Assembly: GCA_018105865.1 (NCBI GenBank) | Contig: CM030836.1 | Coordinates: 1,984,001 to 2,048,000 of the forward strand | Origin: Metaphire vulgaris | Lineage: Eukaryota > Annelida > Clitellata > Crassiclitellata > Megascolecidae | Direction: 5' to 3' | DNA: 64,000 nucleotides | Notes under the pieces: model-generated | What the model saw: the letters and a program-made list of their open reading frames with translations, nothing else | Databases searched by the model: none | What the model was told of the DNA's origin: nothing | In this document: one piece after another, positions 23,240 through 35,680 of the stretch | How the letters are laid out: every line of letters begins with the position of its first letter | Position numbering within the stretch: position 1 is the first letter of the stretch | Position numbers and translations under genes: made by a program

Positions 23240-23575
23240 ATATTCATTAGCTGGTTCAAGGATTTCTTGGGGAAAGTTATTTCTTTGGATTGAGAATTTG
23301 GGGGTGTCTTATTTAGTAGGATTGTGAATTTTGAAAGGTAGATGTCAGGAAAATCTGGGGTTGTCGGAATTTGGAAGTCTCTACCAAAAAAAGGCCGAGA
23401 AGCAACAAAAAACGTCATTACATATCAAAAAACAGTCTGACAAGCAAAAAAAGGTCATCCGAGGATAAAAGTTGGGGTTTCCTTCTCCATTTGGGGGTGT
23501 TTAATATGCATTTTGTATCCTTACTATTCATTGTCACATTACCACATTGGGGGGGGGGTGTACAATGTGCATAAA
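23240..23575. repeat. Z repeat, copy 1
   Basis: Shares with 50660-50900 the ordered pieces GGATTGTGAATTT, GTCGGAATTTGGAAGTC, CTGACAAGCAAAAAA, GTCATCCGAGGATAAA and TCCATTTGGGGG. A diverged reverse-orientation copy is at 60660-60945. No coding capacity is seen; G-rich and T-rich blocks and the repeated GACAAGCAAAAAA motif are its hallmarks. Confidence 0.7.
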
Positions 23576-23783
23576 AAAATAAACTTAACAAACTCTGAAA
23601 TATGACAATGAGATAATGTACTTCTTAAAGTTCTTAAATTATTTCAAGACATTCCACAATCAACCAATTGATTTGTAAGTGGCATGAAGACTTAATGACA
23701 TTGTAGCATCAGATTGCGAAGAAACATCGTGTAAATCAGTCTCTATATAAGCCTATTAGATGCTTACAGCAAGCATAGAAATA

Positions 23784-23958
23784 CAGTAGAACCTCGTTAT
23801 ATCGAACTTGCTTATGTCGAAATCCCGTTTATATCGAAGTTTGAGCGCCGGTCCCGCCAAAACAGTGTTAATGATACAGGAATCGGATATATCGAACCTC
23901 GGATATATCGAAGTATTTATCACGGTCCCTTGAACTTCGATATAACGAGGTTCTACTG
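23784..23958. mobile_element. 175-bp Tc1/mariner (pogo/Tigger-type) MITE
   Basis: The ends CAGTAGAACCTCGTTATATC and its complement form inverted repeats inside a TA duplication (23782-23783 and 23959-23960). CAGTAGAACCTCG termini with ATATCGAA repeats are typical of pogo/Tigger-type MITEs. It has no coding capacity. Confidence 0.88.
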
Positions 23959-24465
23959 TACTTAGACCTTTAAATTTCTGCATAAGTACTGGATACTTTG
24001 AGCCAATGAACATTAATATGAACTAAAGAACACAAAACTCAAGCATATACTGGTAAATGTCAAATAAGAAATCTAATAAAATCAGATTCCACTTAAAAGG
24101 TCTATAACTAATAGCCTATAAATAATTGAATTGAAATTCATCATTATAATTACTTCCTCCCAATAAAAAAATCAAAGTCCACATAAAAATAATTTTCAAA
24201 TTCATGCCGCTCTAATCTACAGTAAGGACAGTAATTTGATATAAAATCAAATATTCCTTGTAAAATCAAGTTTACATTTGAACATGACTAAATACAAACA
24301 GAGAAATACAGTGTTTAAGTCCAAGCAAAGATTGATCCTAGTCATCAGTCATAACTATCATAATTATAATTCAAAGAATAAGTTATACCCGATAATTATT
24401 TTCCAGGCCAATCTATTGTATGTTTAACAGTATCCACAATATCTATCTACGGCTTCCTCTATAAC

Positions 24466-26183
24466 TTATGGATATGCAGCATTATCAACAGATTCCTTTA
24501 TCTGCATGATAAGGCCAAACCAAGTGAGACTGCTCTGTCTTGATACATCTGTTTTAGTTCCTATTCCAAGCAGTTTGTTCTGATCACCAGTGCAAAAACT
24601 GTCTCCTAATTGTTTGCTCGAAAGAATTCCATTACAATGACGATGAAAAAGAAAACCTCCCGAAAACTCACTTCCACTCAAATGACGAGAACAGTGCGTG
24701 AGAAAATGGGTTTCTTCTGCAAACATTTCATCACAAAATACACATCCAAATGGCTGGACAACAAAAGGAATTTTCTCCGGATGTTTATCAAAAAACATCC
24801 CAGTAGAAGTCATAGGGACAGAGTTTTGCTCAAAGTAAACATTTTCAAGATGTTGGAGGCGATCTGCTTCGGAAGTTGACTTCTTTGAAATTTTGCTATG
24901 ATGCTGTTTCTCTCCAGAGTGTATTCTGTGATGTTCCATCAGATGTGCTCTCTTACTAAATGCTTTGCAACATACAAGGCATGCAAAAGGAGCTTTTCCG
25001 ATATGAATTCTCTCATGCTTTTTAAGTTTAGTCAATGTAAAGAATGCCTTAATGCATATTTTACAAATATATCGTTTTTCTCCTGTATGAATTCTCTCAT
25101 GAACTTTAAGTGTGTCTAATGCACCAAATGCTTTTTGGCACATTTTGCAAACATACGGTTTTTCTCCAGTATGAATTCTAATGTGTGTTTTAAGATTGCC
25201 TAATGCAGAGAATGCCTTTGTGCATATTTTACAAATATACGGCTTTTCTCCAGTGTGAATTCTCTCATGAATTTTAAGATTGCTTAACTGACGGAAAGTT
25301 TTTTTGCAGATTTCACAGATGTATGGCTTTTCTCCAGTATGAATTCTGTAATGAATTTTAAAATGGCCTATTGTACGAAATGCTTTTTTGCATATTTTAC
25401 AAATATATGGTTTCTCGCCAGTATGAATTCTCTCGTGCCTTTTAAAACTGCCAGACTCACTGAATGCTCTCTTGCATACTTTGCAAAGATACGGCTTTAC
25501 TCCAGTATGAATTTTTTCATGAGCCTTAAGATCTCTTAATCTACAGAATGCCTTTGCGCACATTTTACAAAAACATGACTTCTCTCTAGTGTGAATTCTG
25601 CCATGATCTTTAAGTTTGCCTAACTGCATGAAAGCCTTTTTGCAGATTTTACAAACATATGGTTTTTCTCCAGTGTGAATTCTCTCATGAATTCTATGAT
25701 TGCTTATTGTAGAGAATGCTTTTTTGCATATTTTACATACATATGGTTTTTCTCCTGTATGAATTCTATCATGAATTTTAAGATTTCCTATTGAAGAGAA
25801 TGCCTTTTTGCATATTTTACAAACATATGGCTTTTCTCCTGTATGAATTCTCTTGTGCTTTGTAAGACTTCCAGACTCACTGAATGCTTTCCTGCATATT
25901 TTACAAAGATACGGCTTTACTCCAGTATGAATTCTCACATGTTTTTTAAGATTGCTTAATACACTAAATGCCTTTTTGCATATTTTACAAACATATGGCT
26001 TCTCTCCAGAATGAATTCTCACATGCTTTTTAAGTTTACTTGATGTATAGAATGTCTTTTTGCATATTTGACAAAAATATGGCTTTTCGCCAGTATGAAT
26101 TCTCTTATGAATATTAAGCTGATCTGATGTACGGAAAGATTTTTGACATATTTTACAAACACACGGCTTCTCTCCTGTATGAA
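24466..26183 (-). CDS. C2H2 zinc-finger protein, C-terminal part of the array
   Basis: The minus-strand frame is open from the frameshift near 26183 to the stop at 24466. It encodes about fifteen canonical C2H2 fingers joined by TGEKPY-type linkers (for example CKICKKAFSVLSNLKKHVRIH), then one degenerate finger lacking its cysteines (HSKISKKSTSEADRLQH), one atypical finger (CVFCDEMFAEETHFLTHCSR) and an acidic-to-neutral tail. Fingers of this kind bind DNA in the nucleus, each reading about three bases. No KRAB, BTB or SCAN domain is present. It is the continuation of 26153-27445, separated by a +1 shift. Varied residues at the base-contacting positions (SVLSNLKK, SESGSLTK, RQLSNLKI) suggest diversified DNA recognition, though transposon-associated or gene-family fingers look alike. 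Confidence 0.8.
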
Positions 26184-27445
26184 TGAATTTCGTGAATTTT
26201 AAATTTTACCAATAGATCAAATGATTTGGCACATATTTGACAAAAGTATGGCTTTTCTTGAGAATGAATTTTTTCATGCCGCTTAAGACCTCCCAATCGA
26301 CTGAATGCTTTTGTACAAATTATACAATGGTATGGCTTTTCTACCGAATGAATTCGCTCATGAGATTTAAAACTGCTTGATGTACTGAATGCCCTCCCAC
26401 ATATTTTACAATCATATGGCTTTTTTCCAGTATGAATTATTTCGTGAAGCTTAAGGTAGGTTAATGAACTGAATGTCTTTCTGCATGTGTGACAAACAAA
26501 TGACTTTTCTCCAGTATGAATTCTCTCATGAATTTTAAGACTTCCAGACTCACTAAATGCTTTGCTGCATATTTTACAAACATACGGCTTTTCACCAGTA
26601 TGAATTCTTTCGTGTTTTATAAGATGTTCTAATCTACTGAATGCTTTGCTGCATATTTTACAAACATACGGTTTCTCTCCTGTATGAACTCGTTCGTGAA
26701 TTTTAAGACTGCCAGATTGACTGAATGCTTTCCTGCATGTTTTACAAACATAGGGCTTTTCTCCAGTATGAATTCTCTCATGCATTTTAAGTTTATTTAA
26801 AGTATAGAATGACTTTGTGCACATTTGACAAACATGTGGCTTTTCTCCAGTGTGAATTTTCTCATGATTTTTAAGGTTGCCTAACTGATTGAATGCTTTC
26901 CTGCATATTTTACAAAGATATGGCTTTTCTCCAGTATGAATACTCTCATGCTTTTTGAGTTTATTTAAAGTATAGAATGCCTTTGTGCACATTGGACAAA
27001 CATGTGGCTTTTCTCCAGTGTGAATTCTCTCATGAATTTTAAGATTGCTTAAAGTACTAAATGCTTTCCTGCATATTTTACAAATATAAGGCTTTTCTCC
27101 AGTATGGATTCTCTCATGAATTTTAAGATTGCTTAAACTACGAAATGCTGTCCTGCAGATTTTACAAAGGTAAGGCTTTTCTCCAGTATGAATTCTCTCA
27201 TGAATTTTAAGACTTCTTAAACTACAAAATGCTTTCCTGCAGATTTTACAAAGATAAGGCTTTACTCCAGTATGAATTCTCTCATGAATTTTAAGATCGC
27301 TTAGTCTATGGGATGCTTTCTTGCATATTTTACAAAGATAAAGCTTTTCTCCAGTATGAATTCTCTCATGAGATTTAAGTTTACTGATGCTCTTGAATGC
27401 CTTTCCACATGTACTACAGTCGTGCAATCCCATTGCGCTCTGCAT
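26153..27445 (-). CDS. C2H2 zinc-finger protein, N-terminal part of the array
   Basis: The frame starts at MQSAMGLHDCSTCGKAF (27445) and contains fourteen full C2H2 fingers and a fifteenth that is interrupted in its last helix (KFKIHEIHSYRREAVCL, then stop at 26153). A +1 frameshift in the linker between fingers 15 and 16, near 26183, breaks it; in the other frame the next finger (CKICQKSFRTSDQLNIHKRIH) follows at once. If the shift is real the protein is truncated to about 430 residues; if it is a sequence error the product has about 30 fingers and roughly 1,000 residues. The methionine at 27445 lies directly before the first finger, so an upstream exon is possible (GCAG before AGCGCAATGGG could be an acceptor). 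Confidence 0.82.
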   Translation of the reverse strand: MQSAMGLHDCSTCGKAFKSISKLKSHERIHTGEKLYLCKICKKASHRLSDLKIHERIHTGVKPYLCKICRKAFCSLRSLKIHERIHTGEKPYLCKICRTAFRSLSNLKIHERIHTGEKPYICKICRKAFSTLSNLKIHERIHTGEKPHVCPMCTKAFYTLNKLKKHESIHTGEKPYLCKICRKAFNQLGNLKNHEKIHTGEKPHVCQMCTKSFYTLNKLKMHERIHTGEKPYVCKTCRKAFSQSGSLKIHERVHTGEKPYVCKICSKAFSRLEHLIKHERIHTGEKPYVCKICSKAFSESGSLKIHERIHTGEKSFVCHTCRKTFSSLTYLKLHEIIHTGKKPYDCKICGRAFSTSSSFKSHERIHSVEKPYHCIICTKAFSRLGGLKRHEKIHSQEKPYFCQICAKSFDLLVKFKIHEIHSYRREAVCL

Positions 27446-27502
27446 GTTTCAGTATGCAGTTGTTAATTCTATTCAACTATTTCACTAAATATACTGCACA
27501 GA

Positions 27503-28520
27503 GGAAGAAGATTTCCTGAAAACAAAGTGACAAATTACCTGAGTAAAACCAAAGGATACGCAATATAAGAAACACATATCAATTATTTTAAAAAACTAAA
27601 TAAGCCATAAATCAAAGAAAGAAAATTGCGACAAAATTAATTCGCTTCTGTCAAAGAATCAGAGCCCTTTGAAATAATATCTAGAATTGCCAAAACCTGT
27701 TTTTACAAATTTGTGCACAACACTCATTGAAAAATCTTTACAGTTGCCATAACATTCCATTAATGTAGTCACTGAATCAGGTCACATTTTATCCAACAAA
27801 AATTCTATGACTGTTACCTGAGAATGCAACATATTTTAACCTTTATGAATTGAGTTCTAGAGAGATATATGTTCTGTGTTGTTGGGCACTGAAGATTTTG
27901 AGTAGCTACTGCTGACAATGTCAAAGCGAGATTTCAGACCACAAGTTCTTGAGGATGATTTTAGTTGGTTCAAGTAGAAACACGCCCAACAGCAGCTGAA
28001 TGGCTAAATATATTCTGCAGATGAAATAGATTTCCTGAAAACAAAGTGACAAGAATTGCCTGAGCAAAAATCAAATTATACAAAAAATAAGAAGCAACAA
28101 TTAATTTAAAAAACAAATTGAAATCAAAACGCCAAAAATCGGAGAAAAATAAGACATAAACTCAATTAACTGGTGCCAAAGAATCAAAGCCCTTTGGAAT
28201 GATATCTAGACTTTCCAATACCTGTTTTCACAAATTTGACAACAGCTTTTATTCAAAATAAAACTTTACAATTGCCATCATACCCCATTAATGTAGTCAC
28301 TGTGTCAGGTCTAATTTACCCAACAAGGATCCTATGATTGAGACTGCTGTAAGAGAATGCAACATATTCGACATTTGCATAATGTGCTCTGGTGAGACAT
28401 GTTCTGTGTTGTTGTGCAGTGTAGATTTTTAGTAGCTACAGCTAACAATATGGAGCATTGTTATGCCAAAACAAAGTATAGACCTGGAATTGTTGACAGG
28501 ATTTAGCTGCTTGAAGTAGA
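27503..28520. repeat. Tandem duplication of about 0.5 kb beside the zinc-finger gene
   Basis: Segment 27503-27985 aligns with 28022-28520: TTTCCTGAAAACAAAGTGAC, AAAGAATC(A)(A/G)GAGCCCTTTG, CCATTAATGTAGTCACTG and TGTTCTGTGTTGTTG occur in the same order in both, with many substitutions. It is non-coding. It lies upstream of the gene on its strand, so it may be promoter or first-intron sequence. Confidence 0.8.
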
Positions 28521-28779
28521 GAACTTCCAACACCTGAACTGCCAACATTCAGAATTAGTGTAAGATATCATTGTACCTCAGAGAGAGAAAGACAAGCAAA
28601 CATATGAAGAGAAATTATAGCAATGACTAACTTGTTGCTGATCTCATCTTGAATACCTGTACTTAATCAGAGCTCAATAGCTAATCCTAGGTTCACTGAG
28701 GCAGTTATAAACATCCAAGTTAGGATCAGAGCAAGGTGGAGATTGCTTACTTTATTCACATCTAATATTAGTGATTGAC

Positions 28780-28875
28780 TGATACAGGCATCGGCACATC
28801 GGTATCGGGCCGATTCAGATACATCGGCATGTATCTGCATCGGTCAGATACAGATCGGCGCATCAGTTCTGATAC
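28780..28875. repeat. Short self-complementary ATCGGCAT repeat
   Basis: Units such as CATCGG, GATACATCGGCATG and CAGATACAGATCGGC recur directly and inverted over about 90 bp. It looks like the core of an old palindromic repeat; no gene is implied. Confidence 0.5.
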
Positions 28876-29009
28876 AACTCGTAAATGACACAAGTTATTT
28901 CTCCTGAGACAACACCATTGAGTCACTGGCATGTAGGCTATATTAAACGTTGCTTTGTTTGTTTACAACATGGGCCTATGACAGTTGACATTTGCAGCTT
29001 CATCTAGAG

Positions 29010-29924
29010 TGAATATAGCATAGTGTGCCGATGACACACAATTGTACATGCGCTCTCTGACAACAATGCAATATTGACTCTGTACAACTGTTTTCATGCT
29101 GTTCACTTCTGGCTTGATGGCATTAGATTGTCGCTGAATCCAGACAGGATGGAAGCCATTATCATCGGAAATAGCTTGCAGTAATGCACAGATGGCAGGA
29201 TATCATCTGTTGCAATAGGCACCTATTGCATTCAAACGAAAAGCAACATCTGTACAGTAGTCTGGGTGTAACCAATGCGGACACATTGTCATTTGACTAT
29301 CACGTTGACACAATCTGCAAATCAGTATACTTACATATCCAGACTCTAAGGCACATCCGTAAAAGCATCGATTTTGACATAGATGCCTTAATAGCCTGTT
29401 CCGTGGTTAGCAGTAGACTAGACTACTGCAACTCTGTTCTTTACAGCACCTCTGGGAAAAAAATTACAAAAGCTGCAGCAGGTGCAGAACTCACTGCTTA
29501 GCACCAGTTGTAAAGTGTGCTGAACAGAACACATCACACTAATCCTTGTTCATCTCCATTGGCTACCAGTACAGCTATCAGTACAAGACCGCGCTAATCA
29601 CCTTCAAGACATTAACAACACAACAGCCCAGTTACCTGGCAGATGTCATCCAATTGCAGGAACAGTCTCGACTACTGAGATCACAAGGTGCTAATAAACT
29701 GTGGCGCACTTGCCTTTCTATCACCGACCGTTCCTTTGCCAACGCTGCTCCGTCTGTTTGGAACAATCTACTGAAATCTGTCATTTCGGACTTAAATGTT
29801 TCTGTTTTTAAATGCCGACTGAGAGTCGTACTCCGCAGTTTGGCCTACACTGTTTAGGACACGTGACTCGACCCACATTTATGATTCTTCACTAATGAAT
29901 TATTTAATGTGCATTAACAACCAT

Positions 29925-29983
<59 letters not shown>

Positions 29984-29990
29984 TGTAAAT
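29010..29990 (+). mobile_element. Decayed L2/CR1-type LINE with (TAA)n tail
   Basis: The codons at 29018 read CADDTQLYMRS, the YADD active-site motif with tyrosine replaced by cysteine. Then come NPDRMEAIIIGN (29136), DALIACSVVSSRLDYCNSVL (29390) and LWRTCLSITDRSFANAAPSV (29700), all in order but in shifting frames. The 3' end has a 57-bp (TAA)n tail at 29927-29985. It is 5'-truncated and inactive. Confidence 0.75.
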
Positions 29991-30329
29991 AAACAGATCT
30001 TGGAAACACAACCACCAGCCTTTCGTGTACTAAGTGCTTCATTTATTAAAAGATATAATGGCAACATATTACAGAATTACAGTTAGAGCCAAAAATAGGC
30101 CAAGTATTATACCAACAAAGTAAAACAACAAAGGGATGTTGCAAAAACCAGAGTTTATAACAAGCATTCAAAACACATGTTTATGTGTTTGGATTGCATT
30201 AGAGAGCAAGCCATTATGATTTATGAATGTGACAAAGATGCAACTGATATATTGTTAAATACAATTCATTTATTAAAGCAAAACTAATAATGACTAGTTG
30301 AAACAGGTTATAACATTTTGCAAGAAGGG

Positions 30330-30690
30330 GCTGTCCATTAATTATGTCAACAATTTAGAGGGGAGGGTTTGAAAAAGTTTGACAGTTGTTGGCAGGGGAG
30401 GGGAGGGTCAAGAGAACTTGACATCAACAATTTCACTATTTACAAATAATCAAAAAAATAGAAAATTTCATGGAACACTACTTATTACAGTGGAAAAAAG
30501 CATGTCAAAAAAGGTCATCACCACCACATTTTGACACTCGATGAGCAGAAAAGGGAAAATGGTCATCACTGTTATTGGGACCAGTCATTTATCTGGGGGT
30601 CGGGGGGGGGGTAAAAAGTTTTTGATATAATTATAAGGGGTGTAACTGAAAGTTGACAGTTGTTGACAAGGGTGAAGGGGTAAAAAATTG
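30330..30690. repeat. G-rich dispersed repeat (GGGGCTGTCCATTAATTATG type)
   Basis: Begins GGGGCTGTCCATTAATTATG and contains repeated GACAGTTGTTG(A/G)CA and GGGGAGGG units, AAAAAGGTCATCACC and CAGAAAAGGGAAAATGGTCA. The start resembles a widespread animal non-autonomous repeat. It is non-coding and has no clear ends. Confidence 0.45.
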
Positions 30691-31028
30691 TTTCAACAAG
30701 TAATTCAGACATGATAACTGTCAGAAGCAAATAACAGCGCGGTATAAATCTATGCCAATATGCAAGGCAGACATTCACGTGTTAATCATAACACTATCCG
30801 TCCTAAAATACTTGGATCGATATTTCCTTCAAAATAGAAACGATATCCATATTGGCGATGGGCAAAGCTTACATAAACGTAGCGCTAAAAGAGAAAATGG
30901 TGGCAATTCACTTGAAACGCTTGAAATTCTCTTTGTTCAGCAAGCAAAACGGTGATAAAAATATTTCATGGTAAATCAATAGCTGGACGCCTTATATAAC
31001 GCTACACTTTTCGACACACCCGATCATT

Positions 31029-32743
31029 AAGTAAGTAAGTAAAATCTCGTTAATTTCTAAAGCGCTTTCAAAAGATGCACCGAAGTAGCTCCTTATTCCT
31101 ATGCGCTCAATCTCATATGAAGTAGCTATAGCCAAAGGTGGGTCATTCATGCCGGGTCATTTAATCAAAAGGTCGAGTGGGCAGGACGCTATAGCTATGG
31201 AGGAAATGATTTTATAAAGAGAAATGATTTTAGTTTGGAAAGAAAAACATGAGGAGATGTTGCAAGAAGGGGAGAAAATTGTGACTCAGAGTTTGTTATT
31301 TGGCTTTGATGTAGACAACGAAGGGATATTGGAATTGAGTTCCAAAGCTCAGGTGCCGCATATGAAAAAACACGATTGCAAATTTTGAGAGATGATTGAT
31401 TCAGAGGTCGAAGTTAGGCCTACATGTGAAGAGGATCTAGTAGATCCAGGTTGTTGTGGAATTATCAGATTTCTTAGGTAGACTGGTTTTGATATATGGA
31501 GTGAGTTATAAGTCATCGATATTATTTTATATTCAATGCGTTCTGTTATCTTGAGCCAGTGGAGAGATTTGAGTAATGGTGTAATGTGGCAAAATTTAGG
31601 CGATTTAGTTACTGCACGAGCTAAGGCATTTTGAATCGATTGGAGTTTACATATGGAAGCCTTTCGAAGATTGTGAAACAGTGAGTTGCAGTAGTCTAAC
31701 TTAGAGTGAACTATTGAAGTGGCAATAGTGGAAGCAGTTTTAATATCAAGGTAGGGACGAAGGCGACGTAGATCACGAATGTGAGCATAACAGGTTTTGA
31801 TAGCTGAGATATGTGAGCTTTCAAAATTTAGGGAGGAGTCAAAAGTAAATCCAAGATTTTTGCAGTTGGAACAGGGGTTATTATTGTATCTGGGGCTAAA
31901 ATCAGTGTGGGATTTTCAATTTTTCAGTTGTTGTGGCAGTCCAAATAAGAGAAATTCTGTTTTGGAGGGATTGAGGGCAAGGAGATTAGCTGACATCCAC
32001 GATGAGATTGGCAAAAATGCTAGTTCAAATCTCTAGTTCAGAGATTGATGCCTTAAAGGAAGATGGAGTAAACGAAAGAAATATATAGTTGAGTGTCGTC
32101 TGCATAAAGTTGATGATTCAATTTGAGAGAGTTGATTAAGGATGACAGTGGAGTAGTGTAGAGACTGAACAAAACCGGTCCAAGGACAGATCCTTGTGGT
32201 ACTCCATAGTATAGATCGGAGGGTGATGAAGTTTGATTCTGGGATGAAACTTGAAAGGATCTAGATTGGAGATAGGATTGGAACCAGCGGTGAGCTACAG
32301 AAGATATTCCAAACCAGAGGGAAAGGCGTTTCAGTAGGATTTTGTGATCTATAGTATCAAAGGCAGCAGAAAGATCAAATTAGAGAGAGACCAGTAACTC
32401 GTTGAGATCCAATGGCAGTGAGGAGTTTGTCATAAATGTATGTGAGGACGGTTTCTGTTGAATGATGTTTTGTATAAGCGAATTAGTGAGTGTTGTATAA
32501 GGTGTTTTTTGACAAATGCTCAGTTAGTCTGGAAAGAACGATTTTCTCTGTGAGTTTGGAGAGGACAGACAGGTTTGAAATGGGGCGATAGTTGTTGAGA
32601 TCCTCTCTGTCAAGGTTTGGTTTTTTAAGAAGTGGAGTTACGAGGGAATTTTTAAATGAGGATGGGAATGTGCCTGTGGAAAGAGATAAATTGATAATTT
32701 TTTAATAGTTGGCACTAGGACAGAGGCACACTGTTTGAGAAGA
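31029..32743 (-). mobile_element. L2/CR1-type LINE, 5'-truncated, with 7-bp target duplication
   Basis: GATCATT flanks it at 31022-31028 and 32744-32750. On the minus strand codons near 32210 read YGVPQGSVLGPVLFSLYTTP and, near 32110, SLKLNHQLYADDTQLYI; RT motifs and thumb follow in the order seen at 61900-63865. The 3' end is ATAGAAAT-like with an (ACTT)n tail, seen on the plus strand as AAGTAAGTAAGT. Frame breaks show it is inactive. It belongs to the same family as 58847-59166 and 61900-63865. Confidence 0.85.
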
Positions 32744-33199
32744 GATCATTGTTTCTTATCTCATTCGTTCACGACCGTTAATTCAGTCATCACTTAAAAT
32801 CCACAATAGAAATTTCAAATTGATTTCTTAAAATAAAGTTTAATAATTAAAAGTGTTAAATACGTTCAATTTGCGGTAACATAGCATGGCTGTCGGTGTT
32901 TTATCCAGACCCCAGGGATTGGGGGAAGGGGAATTGACTTTCCTGGGGGGAAGAGTTACAGGTCAATGCCAAAAATATCTCATTGCTGCGATTTGGGACA
33001 TTTTGAGGCTTTTGGTGGGGAATAATGTGACGAATTCGTTAAGTTGAGCATACCATTTTAATCCCGTAAAGTTTAGATAGTTACGGATAAGACGTTTAGT
33101 GCAAAGTTATGTCGAGTTTAATCGCTGGAGGGCATTTTTCATAGTAAAGTAGATTTGCGCCTTCAAGCACACCTCGATTAAGGTTATAATAAAAGTACT

Positions 33200-33860
33200 T
33201 AAGTATTAGGGCCAATGCATATGTAAGTCCCGTATTAGTCGGTAGGTGTCACTATATACTAATGGTTTGATCGTAGGTATTTAGAAAGAGCACACCACCG
33301 TTAAGCGAGAACCAAATCTCTTAAGTAAGGGCTTGAATATTGTAGTAGGAGAGAAGTGGGGGAAAAGTAGGAACGAGAAGTAGAAGGGAGTTCTAAGAGG
33401 AAGAAGTAGTGATCAGTGCGGTACAAAAGTACTAAAGTATAAGTAGGACGAGAGGATGCATAGCAAAGGAGTGCAATTGAGTGTGAAGTCTGTTCTCTGT
33501 GTAGACAGTGTAGGTTGGCTGAAGTATAGAATTCAGCGTCAGCAAGAGGGAAAAGGTCCATTAAGTGTCAGGCAAGGAAGGTTCGGTAGAGTACACGAGT
33601 GCACTGAGTTGGGATCAGAGTACATTAGCAGAAGTACATTCTGTGGGAGTTCATTAGCAGAAGTACATTCGGAGAGAGTACAAATTGAGAGAATACATTC
33701 CAGATGGTTCTGTATTAGGAAGGTTGTAGGGAGATACATTGAGATCCGAAAGTACATTTACGTGAACAGAGATTATAATATAATATAATTACATATAATA
33801 TAATACCCAAAAAACTAAGAGACCATATACGTGCCTTTAGTTAGAAGCACCTCGAAGAGC
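33200..33860. other. Stretch without recognisable gene
   Basis: Contains reiterated AGTACATT and TTAGCAGAAGTACATTC units (33610-33760) and a (TATAA)-like patch at 33772-33808. No protein family is recognised in either strand. Confidence 0.4.
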
Positions 33861-35499
33861 AATTTTCCCCCGGAAACGGCCTAGATTTAAACCCTGCAAT
33901 TTGTACTAATTGAGTCATTTTACATTAATCAGTTTGGCGATTTTCTGGAAAATATTCTTTTCCAAAGCAAGGTTGAATTTCTCGGTTGCAGTATAGTACG
34001 AATCTGCCACATATATGTCCACAGACATGAGGCTAATTCTCCTAGATATGTTGTATTGACAATTGCATTTAGGCCCATGTTCCGCATCCCTTGATCTGAA
34101 ATCGATACTCAGTAGAAAAGAAATGATCTGTAAAATATGCAGCCGAACAATCCGTTGCATAGATTGACTGGTTACTCATAGGCCAAGCTGTACAATGGTA
34201 GTCATGGTTTGAACAAATGTTAGACACATTGATCGAAATCGCGAACAAGAGCGCATTAGGCTTCGTCATAAATATTCGCCGATATTCATGAGACAGCGCA
34301 TGCAGCCTAATCAGTCGAACTGCAGTCACTTTATAGTCAGTCGTTTGATTTTACTGAGGAAGCATTGGCTATAGATACATCTAGAAGTAGTCCTAGTCGT
34401 GAAACGGACAGTGTACAACGTCCTCTCCTTCACCAACCCAGGAACGCTTTCTGCCCCATTTCACTACACTGACTAAGGCTCGCCAAGGCGCGCAGTCTGT
34501 TCGTCCCCTCCTTCAGTTGAACTCTTCCTCTCCAAACTTTTCTGACCCCCACCGTTACTACTAATGCTCTTTTCGAGGCTCGCGTTTTACTGCCAGTTTG
34601 CTGTCATGTCTAATATTGAATTGTGACCAACCTAAGGAAGTCATGCACATATAGGATACATGTAAGGCGATGAGCTGCATAATTGATTACAGCCAGTATA
34701 ATAAGATTAGGGAAAGATTCTGATTTGAAAATGCTAGGGTGCTTCTTTATTTTATAATAATTAGTTATCATCACTACCACATCATCGTCCCTTTTGATAT
34801 CTTATTATTTCCTTAACTGCTATTACCTAGTTCATGTGTATGTGATGTAATAGTTAATTATTAGTTAATTTCTTTATATGTTTGATTAGTGATTACTGTT
34901 ACTATTGTAAATGCTAATGCTACCTGTAGCCTCTTGTGTTGAACGTACATGATAACGGTGAACTTTGGAAATAATACCAGTTAAGTCAAGTCAAGTATAA
35001 AATGACCATCCCAAAACTGTAATATAGTCACTATCGAAGGGTCGCCATAGAAAAAACTCATGAATTCGTTGAATTCTATTTCGTATTATTTGTATGTAAA
35101 AGTGGTTACACAAAGTAGGCCATATAGACATCTTTTTATCAAGGCAACAGTGGACAGCAACACCTGCACATATTCCACGCCAAAAGAATGTGAAGCATGA
35201 ACAACTAGTAATACCAGACAAAATTATTCGCCGTCATGGCATATAAAGCTTGGAATTGCTGTAAAACATAGTAGAAGCTGTTGACGGCAATCACAAAGCG
35301 CTTCGACACCATAAAGAGAAACTTCCACGAATGACAGACGCAAAGTTGAAGGAAGAAGTGTTTGTTGGACCTCAAATTAGACACATAAGAAAAATTATGT
35401 TTTGAAACAAAAAATAGGGATTTTGAACATAGGTCTACAGCTTATAATTTCTTCAAGGCTGTTGTTATTGGATTTCTCTGAAACACGACGTAAGAAAAT

Positions 35500-35601
35500 T
35501 TGTTATAATCATCTTTATTCGTGACAAGCACAGCATAACAAAAGTAGTACACAACCAGTAGTACACAACCAAGGAAAACACAAATCAGCTGAACAAAACT
35601 A

Positions 35602-35680
<79 letters not shown>

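Larger units (their letters stand above)
30690..35050. repeat. XY dispersed repeat, copy 2, interrupted
   Basis: X part: 30690-31028 and 32751-32905 match 51384-51486 and 58126-59192 (anchors GCAAGGCAGACATTCACGTG, GAAACGATATCCATATTGGC, TTATCTCATTCGTTCA). Y part: 33905-35040 matches 466-3180 and 59330-60450. The LINE at 31029 splits X, and an insert or diverged stretch (32905-33896) ending in a MITE-like GGCCTAGATTTAAACCC separates X from Y. This copy keeps the empty sites of the elements at 595 and 885. Confidence 0.7.

Noticed and set aside
32720..33860. Full-length MITE matching the 595-780 family
   Set aside because: A left-like GTGTTTTATCCAGACC (32904) and a right-like end (33862-33896) exist, but they are imperfect and no target duplication was found, so no element is called.
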